From an uncultured Granulosicoccaceae bacterium (lineage in GTDB: Bacteria > Pseudomonadota > Gammaproteobacteria > Granulosicoccales > Granulosicoccaceae), in contig CAKZSB010000026.1 of NCBI GenBank assembly GCA_937920585.1, positions 46,984 to 110,983 on the forward strand: a DNA stretch of 64,000 nt, in the 5' to 3' direction. How positions within the stretch are numbered: the stretch's first letter is position 1; each line of letters opens with the position of its first letter. The position numbers were made by a program, and so were the translations under genes. Positions 19,583-28,775 of the stretch are shown piece by piece. Under the pieces are notes generated by a model. It had not been told where the DNA came from. It did no database searches and saw only the letters and a program-made list of their open reading frames with translations.

Positions 19583-21271
19583 ATGCAAACCTTTAATCAC
19601 AAGCGAGCGAGTCTGGGAAAAGCTGTTTTGATCTCAGTGGTGCTAATTTTCGTCAGCGCATGCGGGCCCGGTGAAATCGAAAGCCGTGACACCGCTGTGG
19701 AACGTTTATCTGAACTCATCAGCGACACTATCAAACCTTCGCGCCGCGAAAACAGCTATCGCGCCAACATCGCATTGACCAACACCAATTTGTTATCGCT
19801 GCTACCCGAGATCAGCGAATACCCCGTCACATTGAACGTCAGGGAGACCAGCTCTGTCGAAGTGGCCGAGATATTTACATCTTCTGAAAAATCAGGCAAA
19901 GGCAGAGATGGCTTCTATCTGGAGATGGCCGAACTGTTCAACCGGCAGCAGAACAAAATAAGTGATGGCCGAACCGCCCAGATTGCGATTCGCAAGATCG
20001 CATCAGGCGTAGGCGCTCAATTCATTCTTGCTCAAAGACACGTACCCGACGCATTCTCCCCCAGTAACAACCTGTGGGGCGAAATGCTGATCGCCCAGGG
20101 CATCAAGCTTGAGACTATTGCCGAACGCACCGCACCCAATACTGCAGGCGTGATCGTTAGATCATCAAAGAAAGACGAAATCACCAGCAACGGTAAACTC
20201 GACATACAAAAACTGCTGACTGCAGTTACCAGTGGCGACTTTGCCATGGGCTATACCAACCCATATCAATCCAGCACAGGGCTGAACTTTCTACTGACCA
20301 TTCTCAACGCTTTCGCAGATGGCGACGAACAGCAATTTCTGGCGCCAGACGTCTCCAGCGCATTCGAAGCATTTCAAACCGGTGTTCCATTCGTTGCGCA
20401 AACGACGCTGCAGATGCGCGATGCGGCCGTGAATAGCGGCGTGCTGGATGCACTGGTTATGGAGCATCAGTCATGGGTTAACGTTAAGGGGATGGGCGAC
20501 TACGAGTTCATTCCATTTGGTGTACGTCACGATAGCCCGCTGTATGCTACAGCCGAAGCTGATAGCTCCGAGCGTGAAGTGCTTGGATTGTTTGCAGAAT
20601 TTATTGCCGCCAACCAGAAAAAGGTAAGCGAGTACGGATTTGGCAAACAATCAGACTACGATAACGCCTATTCCATAGACAACGGGGCCGTCATACTCAA
20701 CGCCCAAAAACTGTGGAAAGAAAAGAAATCCGGGGGCCGCCCGATCGCAGCCATGTTCGTCGCGGATGTATCCGGCTCTATGGATGGAACCCGAATCAAA
20801 AACCTGAAACGCGCGCTTGTGGAGTCATCAGATCTGATCAGTACAACTAACGCGATTGGTCTTGTCAGTTACAACGACAGCGTTAATATCGATTTGTTTA
20901 TCCGCCCGTTCAATGTGCAACAGAAATCCCTGTTTATTGGCGCAGTTGAAAGACTGTCAGCCGGAGGTGGCACGGCTACCAACGACGCTGTGCTCAGTGC
21001 CGCAAGCGAACTGGTGCGTTTTTCCGCAGATCATCCTGACCACAAGCTGGTCATTTTCGTGCTCTCAGACGGCGATACCAACAAGGGGCTGGAATATGAA
21101 GACGTGTCCAGTGTAATGGAGTGGATAGGGATCCCGATTCACGCGATTGCCTATGAATTGTCCTCTGACCACCTCAAAGCGATGGCGGGTCTGGCCGAAG
21201 GCGCATACATTGAATCGAGCGCAGACTCAGCGTCTTTTCGTATCGGCAATTTGCTAAACGCAGAAATGTAA
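19583..21271 (+). CDS. Substrate-binding and VWA domain lipoprotein
   Basis: A large extracytoplasmic lipoprotein. From the ATG at 19583 (562 residues) it has a lipoprotein signal (KAVLISVVLIFVSAC, lipidated Cys near residue 27). Residues about 80-360 resemble a periplasmic solute-binding fold (VAEIFTSSEKSGKGRDGFYLEM, then GYTNPYQSSTGLNFLLTILN). The C-terminal third is a von Willebrand A domain with an intact MIDAS: DVSGSMDG, then GGGTATNDAVL (Thr) and LSDGDTNKG (Asp). An upstream ATG at 19496 overlaps the preceding stop, but would put 29 residues before the signal. RefSeq uses the label substrate-binding and VWA domain-containing protein for such fusions. The ligand is unknown. Confidence 0.8.
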   Translation: MQTFNHKRASLGKAVLISVVLIFVSACGPGEIESRDTAVERLSELISDTIKPSRRENSYRANIALTNTNLLSLLPEISEYPVTLNVRETSSVEVAEIFTSSEKSGKGRDGFYLEMAELFNRQQNKISDGRTAQIAIRKIASGVGAQFILAQRHVPDAFSPSNNLWGEMLIAQGIKLETIAERTAPNTAGVIVRSSKKDEITSNGKLDIQKLLTAVTSGDFAMGYTNPYQSSTGLNFLLTILNAFADGDEQQFLAPDVSSAFEAFQTGVPFVAQTTLQMRDAAVNSGVLDALVMEHQSWVNVKGMGDYEFIPFGVRHDSPLYATAEADSSEREVLGLFAEFIAANQKKVSEYGFGKQSDYDNAYSIDNGAVILNAQKLWKEKKSGGRPIAAMFVADVSGSMDGTRIKNLKRALVESSDLISTTNAIGLVSYNDSVNIDLFIRPFNVQQKSLFIGAVERLSAGGGTATNDAVLSAASELVRFSADHPDHKLVIFVLSDGDTNKGLEYEDVSSVMEWIGIPIHAIAYELSSDHLKAMAGLAEGAYIESSADSASFRIGNLLNAEM

Positions 21272-21283
21272 GGCGAAACAACG

Positions 21284-21673
21284 GTGCGTTACTTACATGT
21301 TTTCGGTTTGCTGATCCTGCTCCACGCCATTGTTTGGGCGGGCAGCCATTTCTATATGCAAAACAACAAGCGAGAAGTATTGCTTGTGGTGGATACGTCC
21401 TACTCGATGAAAAACAATTTTGAAAAGGTACGCCAATGGCTCAACGATTTCGAACCGGGCGCGCGCTATAAAAATATTATGGTCGGAACGGACAAGGCGT
21501 TTCTGGGCCCCATCGACTCGCTGGAATCACGCGAGATGATATTCAGAACAGCATTTGGCAAGCTCAACACGGATAATCTTGCCAATCTCTACAGCGCTTC
21601 GAATGCCCACGAAAAATATCTCCTCACAGACACACAATTCGACAAAAAAGGCTGGAATGTAATCCGGTTTTAA
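21284..21673 (+). CDS. Short membrane-anchored VWA-like protein
   Basis: A 129-residue protein with one N-terminal membrane helix (VFGLLILLHAIVWAGSHFYM) and then a strand ending in a MIDAS-like motif, LLVVDTSYSMKNNF. This is the first half of a von Willebrand A fold; the remaining 80 residues are too short to finish one and lack the later Thr and Asp signatures. The start is a GTG, 12 bases after the preceding stop, with AAGG about ten bases upstream. It may be a degenerate paralogue or a small partner of the preceding VWA lipoprotein. Function unknown. Confidence 0.65.
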   Translation: MRYLHVFGLLILLHAIVWAGSHFYMQNNKREVLLVVDTSYSMKNNFEKVRQWLNDFEPGARYKNIMVGTDKAFLGPIDSLESREMIFRTAFGKLNTDNLANLYSASNAHEKYLLTDTQFDKKGWNVIRF

Positions 21674-21682
21674 ATCCGATCT

Positions 21683-21705
21683 GGCGAGCTTCGGCTCTAC
21701 TCGCC
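21683..21705. terminator. Hairpin with UUCG-type loop between convergent genes
   Basis: GGCGAG at 21683-21688 pairs with CTCGCC at 21700-21705. Inside it, GAGC-TTCG-GCTC could form a very stable tetraloop hairpin instead. It lies in the 46-base gap between two convergent genes and could act on either transcript. No T-run follows on either strand, so it may only be a pause or RNA-stability element. Confidence 0.35.
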
Positions 21706-21719
21706 CGGACCCATGAGAC

Positions 21720-22460
21720 TCAGAACTTTTTGATTATCCGTGCCCGGATACTGTAATCGTTTTCGTCATCGAATTCGCCTGTCTGCATGAACGGCATCAA
21801 TACATCGGCACTCAACTGAAAGCTCTCGCGCTGCCAGTGCAAGCCGGGCGATACGTACCAGGATTGATTGTCGAGCATCAGTTCTTCGGTTTTTGAATCG
21901 TCGAAGTTGAATTGACCGCGTACCGAGATAGTCCAGACCGGGTCATTGGAATCAAGGCCGGTCGCTGAAAATCGCTTACCGGTCGTAACCCCCAGAGACC
22001 AAAGCTCGGTGTCGTCACTGACTCGATCAGCATCCGCACCGGATTGCCTTTCAACGCCGAAGTCGATACCGCTGTAGCTGATCGACCCCAGCCGGCCATA
22101 GTGCACACCCAGTTGTCGGCTACTGACGAACTCGGACTGACGTTCCTGGCCTGGCAGCCCCTGATAACGCTCAAACTCGAGCCCGGCGAAATACCAGAAG
22201 CCGCTGCGAACAGTCGGCAGGGGAACCTCACCGGGTGCCAGCGATTGTTCAGAGGCGGTCTCTGCAGCCCACCCGCCGCTTTCAGCATTTGGCGTTACCG
22301 CCAGTTGCAGCTCGGCACTACTGTGCAGCGAAAAATCCCGGTAGCTATCGGTTGAGCCAGACTTAGCAGGCTGCGGATGGATGCTATAGTCGACGTCGGC
22401 CAGAACTGGTTGGACGCCGCCAAGCACAGCAAACAAAGCGCACAGTCTCGTTGTTATCAT
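21720..22460 (-). CDS. Putative outer membrane beta-barrel protein
   Basis: Not assigned to a named family. From the ATG at 22460 it has 246 residues: a signal peptide (TTRLCALFAVLGGVQPVLADVDYS, cleavage probably after LADV or PVLA) and a body of alternating hydrophobic/polar strands, rich in Tyr, Trp and Phe (GSISYSGIDFGVERQ, WSLGVTTGKRFSATGL, WTISVRGQFNFDDS, WYVSPGLHWQRESFQLSAD). The last residue is Phe preceded by a strand (YSIRARIIKKF), the usual C-terminal insertion signal for outer membrane barrels. An upstream ATG at 22514 would place 18 residues before the signal and is less likely. Confidence 0.65.
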   Translation of the reverse strand: MITTRLCALFAVLGGVQPVLADVDYSIHPQPAKSGSTDSYRDFSLHSSAELQLAVTPNAESGGWAAETASEQSLAPGEVPLPTVRSGFWYFAGLEFERYQGLPGQERQSEFVSSRQLGVHYGRLGSISYSGIDFGVERQSGADADRVSDDTELWSLGVTTGKRFSATGLDSNDPVWTISVRGQFNFDDSKTEELMLDNQSWYVSPGLHWQRESFQLSADVLMPFMQTGEFDDENDYSIRARIIKKF

Positions 22461-22560
22461 AATTCGTCCCTTTATTCTTACTTGCGCCGCAAACACAGCT
22501 TGCAGCGGGCTCAAACGAGCCAGGAAAAGTTACGCCTGCGTTGTTTTTTACCAACAACCC

Positions 22561-22610
22561 TTCGCCATCCTGGCGAATAATGGGTTCAAACAACTTTTTG
22601 TTGTATTTTT
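22561..22610. promoter_or_regulatory. AT-rich divergent intergenic region with two hairpins
   Basis: The 276 bases between the barrel gene and darP are strikingly AT-rich compared with the neighbours. They contain a perfect 7-bp inverted repeat with a 3-base loop (TTCGCCA at 22561-22567 and TGGCGAA at 22571-22577), and a second (ACAAC/GTTGT at 22590-22604) followed by ATTTTT, which in the plus direction resembles a weak intrinsic terminator. Both flanking genes diverge from here, so promoters must be present; I could not fix the hexamers. Confidence 0.35.
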
Positions 22611-22736
22611 GGTATCTTTTATCATTACAGCGAAAAAACTACAAGCCCGTATTCTATCGGAAAGTTAATATTGTTCAATATACAACGCCAAAACAGCTGT
22701 ATCTTTTCTGAAAATATCTGGGAATTTGCACCGTAA

Positions 22737-23270
22737 ATGTCTAACAACGAACCCGACCCGCCATTGCCAGACAACGATGCAATCGAACCCAGCAAGTCAC
22801 AGCTCAAACGAGATGCCAAAGCGGTTTTGACACTGGCCGGGCAGTTGTTGAATATGCGGCAAAGCGAGGTTCTCAAGCTTGACCTGCCGGCCAATATCAC
22901 CGCCGCCATCACCGAAGGGAGGGCAATCACGCGCTTCGGTGCCAGAAAACGTCACACCCAGTACCTCGCCAAGATGCTTCGCAAGGAGGCTGATGTAGAC
23001 GACATACAACGTGTGCTCGAGCAGCCGCCAGGACAAGTGACTGTGGCAGAGAAGGCGGACGCCGAAGCCCACAAGCAAACACTGGAATTGCTGCTGAGCA
23101 ACCAGAACGCCGGATTTGCAAAGTTGCAGGAGCACTACCCGGCTCTTGAACGCCAGCGCGTCACTCAATTGTTGCGGCAGATCGGCGCTGCCGGGTTAGC
23201 GGAACCGCGGCGAATCAAAGCGCGCAAAGCACTGCTCGCTTTACTGCAGAGTCATGCCAATCAGCCTTGA
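22737..23270 (+). CDS. darP: Ribosome-associated protein DarP (YjgA)
   Basis: DarP (formerly YjgA, DUF615) binds late 50S precursors and helps large-subunit maturation. The 177-residue sequence has the family features: acidic N-terminus, PSKSQLKRDAKAVLTLAGQL, ITEGRAITRFGARKRHTQYL (basic RNA-facing helix) and a helical C-terminus ending in RRIKARKALLALLQ. The ATG at 22737 follows a weakly recognisable ribosome site. Its usual neighbours tldD/pmbA are absent here; it converges on yhdP with 7 bases between the stops. Confidence 0.92.
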   Translation: MSNNEPDPPLPDNDAIEPSKSQLKRDAKAVLTLAGQLLNMRQSEVLKLDLPANITAAITEGRAITRFGARKRHTQYLAKMLRKEADVDDIQRVLEQPPGQVTVAEKADAEAHKQTLELLLSNQNAGFAKLQEHYPALERQRVTQLLRQIGAAGLAEPRRIKARKALLALLQSHANQP

Positions 23271-23277
23271 AGGCAGT

Positions 23278-26200
23278 TTACTGAACGCGGGTAACCCGCT
23301 GGCTACGAGCTGGCGGCACGAGCTCCCAGGCCGGTTTTTCCCAGCTCCCACTGAGCGTATATTGCCGCCGGCCGACTTCATCGAGATTCAAACCAACACC
23401 TTTTAGTATTTCGTCAGCGACCAGGGCCGTTACCCCCACTGCCGCTCCACCGGAAAGAATCCCCAACAACGGCAAAGCACCACTGACACGCGGTAAAACC
23501 TCGATATTCTGATCGTATTGCTGGCCGACAAAATCGGTGTTGCCACGCACCAGAATTTCGGCAACCGGCCCGGAAAGCCGCAGTGATTCGGTGCTGGCTA
23601 TCCCATCCGCGATTGAAAAATTTCCGTTGACGGCACTGTACTCAAGGCCTGATTTATAAAGATCACGAAAATCGAGCGTCAATCTTCGCGGCAATGCCTG
23701 CAACGCAAAAAGACCAAGAATTCTTCCAGCGCCCGGATCAACGGTGAGAATGCGACCGTTTCTGAGATTGAAAAAGAGCTGGCCAGCGATGCGTTCCAGA
23801 TCAGGCGAATAAGCTTCCGATGGCCAACGCAATGAAAGCGCTATCTCACCCGAACCCGATGCCATGGTCCGCCCGCCACCAATTTCCTCAACAGCGCGCC
23901 CCACATTCAGCAAAGTTGAGTTGACGTCAACCGAGGTGCTGTGGGTAAGCTCACCGTTGCGCTCCCTCACACTCCAGCGACCGCTACCACTGATGCGCAT
24001 TGAATCCTGTCGGACCGATAATCCGGTGATTGCCATGCCATAGTCTTCGGGTCGGGTTCGCAACGACACTCGCGACAGCTGCCAATTATCCCATTTCAAT
24101 TTCTTAACACTGATGTTGAAGGGAGGCAATTCGCGCGGATCAAGTGACTGAGCTGTCACATTTTCCCCATCTTCTTCGCCCATTGCCGCCAGCAGTTCGC
24201 GATCCAGCAGCTCGAGCTGCAACAGCAGCGGCTCGGTCGGCTCAGCGGTTTTGCGCAGCAAAAGCTCTCCTGCCACGTAGTCGTTGTCGACCCTGTGGAC
24301 CTGATGCGTGCCATCCCGGAATGCTGTGTAGTGCATCTCGCCGAATAGCTGCGTGCCCACACGGGCCTGTGCCGCATGCAAATTGGCAAACAACGGGAAC
24401 GTCTCCGCACTCGGTGAATCGTCCGTGGATTCACTGATTTCCAACGCAAAGTCGACCCATTTCTGCGCGTCGACAACGTCAACTTTTCCATTCACCGCTA
24501 TGCCCGTCCAGGGCAACACGGTATTGTTCGACCCGCCCAGCGCGATCGCCATGCTCTCGACTTTTTCATCGACAACCCGAATTCGCCCCTCGAGCAAATC
24601 GGGCACACGCACCCACCAGTCTCGATCCGGCTCCGAGAAATTTACCTCCACTGTGGTCGGCAACCGTGTTGACGAGGCCTTTTCCAGCGGCGCAGGCAAC
24701 AGGATCGCGGTGCCCTGCAAGTCACTGGTGGCTTTCAGGGAGACATCAGCCGGGGCGCCCTCCGGCTGGCGGATATCAAGCTGAACCTGCCACGGCGATA
24801 TACCGCTGAACGCAGGCGGCAAGTCGATATCGTAGGAGCGCAGAATGCTGGATACGGCTATCGAACCGCTGGCGAACACGCTGTTGGTTTTTACCCCGTC
24901 CACTTTGCGCCGCACAGCATTGATCTGCATCGGCAGACCAAGATAGCGTGCAGCGAGGTTTCGAATGTCGACACCATCGCGGGTAAAACCAATTCGACCA
25001 CTAACGTTCTGCAGTTTTAAACCGTATTCGCGGGCATTAACGCTGGCATTTTCAACCGCAATATCACCCTTGACGACAAGCCCCCGGGCAATCGAGCCTC
25101 GCAATGGTATCTGCAAATCGAGATTGACCAAACCACGTCCACTGCCACGGGCGTCACCGAAGTGGACGCCGACCTCTTGTCTGAGCGGACCGGTTTGCAT
25201 GAAATCAAGCAGATCGGGGAGTGGTCCATCTGCCTGCGCCTGCACCGCCAGCACAGGTTTAAGATAGCTCTCAAGTGATATCGAGCCGCTGTTGATGTTT
25301 GAATCGCGAATTTTTCCACCGTAAAGGGAGCCCTGCAGGCCAGAGGCATCCACGTACAGCGACCCGCTGGTGTCTTCCAGATCTGGCCAGCCGTTTCGAT
25401 AGTGAATCCTGGCGTCGGTAAATTCGAATTGTGCCGAGGCCTTACCCTTGCCCCTGATGGGTGCGAAATCGCGCAGATCACCCTGAACATCGAACTGACT
25501 ATGAACCAGATTGCCACTCTTTACCGCGTCGTTCAGCCACTCATAAAGCGCCGGCTTTATGAAAGGTTTGGGATAGTACTTTTTCGCCTGCGCAAGATTT
25601 CCACCCAATAACCTGGTTTGCAGCACGATCGGCAGGCTGCCATCTTTGCGTCCCGCCAGCGTCAGCGAGGAGCGCGTTGCGAAATCGGCCGTTTCAATTT
25701 GTAAGTCCTGGCCGGACAGGTCCCATCGACCATCACCGGACGCAAATCGCAACGTGCCGGCCAGCGACACCGGTGGCAGTTCATGTTCTGTCAGTTGGCC
25801 GCTGTCTATTTCCACCTGTTGTCGCGGTATGGTTACCCGCCCTACGCCCTCGCGAAGGTAGATGGCACCATGCAAATTCGCCACTCCGGGAATCCGCCCT
25901 CTCGCATCTGTCTTCAGCTCGGAGAGTTCGGCGATCAGTGTGCGTAAACTGGTTTTGCCGTCGCGTGGCGACGACAGCGCAAGCAGCCAGTCACTGAGGC
26001 GAACCGAGCGCAGGGACCCCAGCATTTCAGAGACTCGCTCGGGCTGGCGACGCAGTGCCATCGCCCAAAAAGACGGCGAGGCCAATGGATCGAAAGCCGG
26101 TCCGGCCACTCTGATATCACGAATCTGGCGGGTCTTCTTTTCCAGCGCGACGTCGAGCCCCGAGAGATTGTATTCGCCGTCATCGAAACCGGCGCTAAGT

Positions 26201-27201
26201 TCACTGAACCGCGCATGCCAGCCATCGGGACGTCGATTCCAGTCGACATCAACCGCCAGCTGCGCTGCCAGCTCCACGCCGTCGGCAGCCATGAGCAACG
26301 GCTCGGCCGATAAAATCGCGCGTGCCTGTGTCAGGCGAGTGCCCGTCCACTCGCCCCAGAGCTGAACGTCACCCAGGCCTGCTACCTCAAAATCACGCAG
26401 GCCTGCAAAGCGCGCGAGCTCCTCGATATCGAGCCCGAGGCCGTTGAGGTAAAAGCGCCCTGCCCAGTCCTTGATGTTTTTGGCATTGCCGCTGAAATCG
26501 AAAGCGGCTACCGACACATCACCCAATTCGTTGGGCAAGGCGCTGCTGATTCTGATTTTGTGCTGATCACCGTTGTTGAAGGCGCGAATATTCAGTTTGT
26601 CGAGTTTGTAGTCGCGATTCCGCGCTTCATCCCGGAGCAGGATTTCGCTGTCCAGGATGGCGATACTTTCGGCGTTAAACAGCCATTCAAGTGCGCTCGC
26701 ACCACGATTACCGGCACTTTTACCAGCCTCACCACTTGATGAGCTTCGCGCCAGCGACAGACGCTGGTAGCCTTGAACACTGATACGCCCACTGCCCTCA
26801 TAGGCGGCGACCAGAGACAAGCCATGCAAACTAACGTTGCGCACCGTCAGCTTGCGCTGCAAAAGCATGTCTCGCGCGTTCAGCTGCAGATCGAGCTTGG
26901 GCAATACTAACCGTGTGCGCTTTCCGTCCGGCGACTTGACGCGAACCCCTGTGAGGCTCGCCTTGGCGTCGAATCGATTCCAGACCAGTTCAATATCGTT
27001 GATCTGCACCGGACTACCCAGATAGCCACCGGCCAGAGCGGCGATCTGTTCTTTGTAATCATGTACATAGAACACCGCAACTCGCGCCCCGGCCAATGCC
27101 AGCGCCGCGAGCATCAACACAGCACAAAAGCTGTACAGCAGGAATTTCAGGGTGAATTTGAGACTCTTTTTCACGCCCGCACGCCCGGTTGTCGTGCGCA
27201 C
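23278..27201 (-). CDS. yhdP: YhdP family AsmA-like envelope protein (DUF3971)
   Basis: A 1307-residue inner-membrane-anchored protein with a single N-terminal helix (LKFLLYSFCAVLMLAALALAGA) and a very long periplasmic beta-groove body. YhdP, with TamB and YdbH, belongs to the AsmA-like bridge proteins thought to move phospholipids to the outer membrane. The family pattern is recognisable in the N-terminal LGSPVQINDIELVWNRFDA and in the C-terminal ALPLLGILSGGAAVGVTALV just before the end. The start is a GTG at 27201; a second GTG at 27174 (VKKSLKF) is equally plausible. It follows rng in the conserved maf-rng-yhdP order. Confidence 0.9.
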   Translation of the reverse strand: MRTTTGRAGVKKSLKFTLKFLLYSFCAVLMLAALALAGARVAVFYVHDYKEQIAALAGGYLGSPVQINDIELVWNRFDAKASLTGVRVKSPDGKRTRLVLPKLDLQLNARDMLLQRKLTVRNVSLHGLSLVAAYEGSGRISVQGYQRLSLARSSSSGEAGKSAGNRGASALEWLFNAESIAILDSEILLRDEARNRDYKLDKLNIRAFNNGDQHKIRISSALPNELGDVSVAAFDFSGNAKNIKDWAGRFYLNGLGLDIEELARFAGLRDFEVAGLGDVQLWGEWTGTRLTQARAILSAEPLLMAADGVELAAQLAVDVDWNRRPDGWHARFSELSAGFDDGEYNLSGLDVALEKKTRQIRDIRVAGPAFDPLASPSFWAMALRRQPERVSEMLGSLRSVRLSDWLLALSSPRDGKTSLRTLIAELSELKTDARGRIPGVANLHGAIYLREGVGRVTIPRQQVEIDSGQLTEHELPPVSLAGTLRFASGDGRWDLSGQDLQIETADFATRSSLTLAGRKDGSLPIVLQTRLLGGNLAQAKKYYPKPFIKPALYEWLNDAVKSGNLVHSQFDVQGDLRDFAPIRGKGKASAQFEFTDARIHYRNGWPDLEDTSGSLYVDASGLQGSLYGGKIRDSNINSGSISLESYLKPVLAVQAQADGPLPDLLDFMQTGPLRQEVGVHFGDARGSGRGLVNLDLQIPLRGSIARGLVVKGDIAVENASVNAREYGLKLQNVSGRIGFTRDGVDIRNLAARYLGLPMQINAVRRKVDGVKTNSVFASGSIAVSSILRSYDIDLPPAFSGISPWQVQLDIRQPEGAPADVSLKATSDLQGTAILLPAPLEKASSTRLPTTVEVNFSEPDRDWWVRVPDLLEGRIRVVDEKVESMAIALGGSNNTVLPWTGIAVNGKVDVVDAQKWVDFALEISESTDDSPSAETFPLFANLHAAQARVGTQLFGEMHYTAFRDGTHQVHRVDNDYVAGELLLRKTAEPTEPLLLQLELLDRELLAAMGEEDGENVTAQSLDPRELPPFNISVKKLKWDNWQLSRVSLRTRPEDYGMAITGLSVRQDSMRISGSGRWSVRERNGELTHSTSVDVNSTLLNVGRAVEEIGGGRTMASGSGEIALSLRWPSEAYSPDLERIAGQLFFNLRNGRILTVDPGAGRILGLFALQALPRRLTLDFRDLYKSGLEYSAVNGNFSIADGIASTESLRLSGPVAEILVRGNTDFVGQQYDQNIEVLPRVSGALPLLGILSGGAAVGVTALVADEILKGVGLNLDEVGRRQYTLSGSWEKPAWELVPPARSQRVTRVQ

Positions 27202-27305
27202 GCGCGCGCACCACTGGCTAGCAGTGCGAGACAGAGACTTCGCGTATACATCATGGTTGAGTAAAACCGGCCATTTAATCCGCTTTGCAGAGCTGCCTGT
27301 AGCGC

Positions 27306-28772
27306 CTACAGAATTACCACGTCGTACTGGTCGCGGTTGTACATGGTCTCGGCTTGCAGCCGGATCGGCACCTCGATGAATTCTTCAAGTTCAGCAAAGT
27401 AATCGGATTGCTCTTCCAGACACATGTCAACCACTTCCGATGCGGCGACGACAGTGAGCGACTTGACATCAAATTGCCTTACTTGCCGAATGATTTCACG
27501 CGAGATTTCGTAACATACTGTTTCAGCTGTGCGAAGCAAGCCGCGACCATTGCAAGTCGGACATTCGGAACACAGGACCTGCTCAAGGCTTTCACGCGTT
27601 CGCTTGCGTGTCATTTCGACGAGCCCAAGGCTCGACACCTCGCAAACCTGTGTGCGGGCGTGGTCACGATCAAGTGCCTTGTCCAAAGCGCGCATAACCT
27701 GCCGCTTGTGCTCATCGACCCCCATGTCTATGAAGTCAATGATGATAATCCCGCCGAGGTTTCGCAGCCGCAGCTGCCGCCCGATAGCCTGCGCCGCCTC
27801 AAGGTTAGTCTTGAAGATTGTCTCCTCGAGATTGCGGTGACCAACAAATGCGCCAGTGTTGACATCGACAGTTGTCATGGATTCGGTTTGATCAAAGACC
27901 AGGTGGCCGCCCGATTTCAGTTGCACCTTGCGCTCGAGCGCCTTTTGAATTTCATCCTCGACACCGTAGATATCGAATATAGGTCGTTCGCCGGGGTAGT
28001 GCTCAATGCGTGGCAGCATTTCAGGCAAATACTCGGAGGCGAAATCACAGGCCTTTACATAAGACTCGCGCGAGTCGATTCGAATCCGTTCGACACTCAC
28101 GCCAACCAGATCACGCAAAGTTCGCTGCATTAACGGCAACTCGCTGTAAACGATATCACCTGGTTTCGCTGTGGGGATCTCGCTGGCGATTCGGGCCCAC
28201 AGCTTGTGCAGGAATGCCACGTCATTGCTGATGATCTCGCCATCAACACCCTCGGCCGCGGTTCTGACGATATAGCCACCCGCGCCATAGTCTTCCTGAA
28301 CCTTGCGGATCACTTCTCGCAAACGCTCACGTTCAGTCTCATCCTCGATCTTGGTTGATACACCAACGGTGTTCTCATCGGGCAGATACACGAGATACCT
28401 GGACGGTGCGGTCAGGTGGGTCGTCAGGCGAGCACCTTTGGTGCCGAGCGGATTTTTGATCACCTGCACGGCGATCTTCTGCTCCTCATGCAGCACTTCC
28501 CGAATCGGCTTCTGATGCTTTTCGCCCGCCTCATCGACAACGCTGCTGCCGGCAACATCCGAGACGTGTAAAAACGCCGCTCGTTCCAGGCCAATATCGA
28601 TAAACGCCGCCTCCATACCCGGCAACACCCGGACCACTCGACCAACAAAGATATTTCCGACCAGCACTGTTCGCGCCCGGCGTTCTATCGACACCTCTGT
28701 CAGAACGCCGTTCTCAACCATCGCGACCCGGGTTTCGCGCGGCGATACGTTTATGAGGATTTCTTCGGACAT
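27306..28772 (-). CDS. rng: Ribonuclease G
   Basis: A single-strand-specific endoribonuclease that matures the 16S rRNA 5' end and degrades some mRNAs. 488 residues matches RNase G rather than the longer RNase E. Visible: the S1 domain near the start (VGNIFVGRVVRVLPGMEAAFIDIG), the magnesium site TVDVNTGAFVGHRN with DFIDM further on, and the zinc-link CSECPTCNGRG around residues 408-418, which joins dimers. Start MSEEILINVSPRETRVAM is canonical. The gene begins 3 bases after the maf stop, so they are co-transcribed. Confidence 0.96.
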   Translation of the reverse strand: MSEEILINVSPRETRVAMVENGVLTEVSIERRARTVLVGNIFVGRVVRVLPGMEAAFIDIGLERAAFLHVSDVAGSSVVDEAGEKHQKPIREVLHEEQKIAVQVIKNPLGTKGARLTTHLTAPSRYLVYLPDENTVGVSTKIEDETERERLREVIRKVQEDYGAGGYIVRTAAEGVDGEIISNDVAFLHKLWARIASEIPTAKPGDIVYSELPLMQRTLRDLVGVSVERIRIDSRESYVKACDFASEYLPEMLPRIEHYPGERPIFDIYGVEDEIQKALERKVQLKSGGHLVFDQTESMTTVDVNTGAFVGHRNLEETIFKTNLEAAQAIGRQLRLRNLGGIIIIDFIDMGVDEHKRQVMRALDKALDRDHARTQVCEVSSLGLVEMTRKRTRESLEQVLCSECPTCNGRGLLRTAETVCYEISREIIRQVRQFDVKSLTVVAASEVVDMCLEEQSDYFAELEEFIEVPIRLQAETMYNRDQYDVVIL

Positions 28773-28775
28773 ACC

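Noticed and set aside
27171..27255. 27-codon leader frame just before yhdP with a stop on a GTG
   Set aside because: The overlap with one possible yhdP start is interesting, but there is no ribosome site and the peptide looks random; too short to support.
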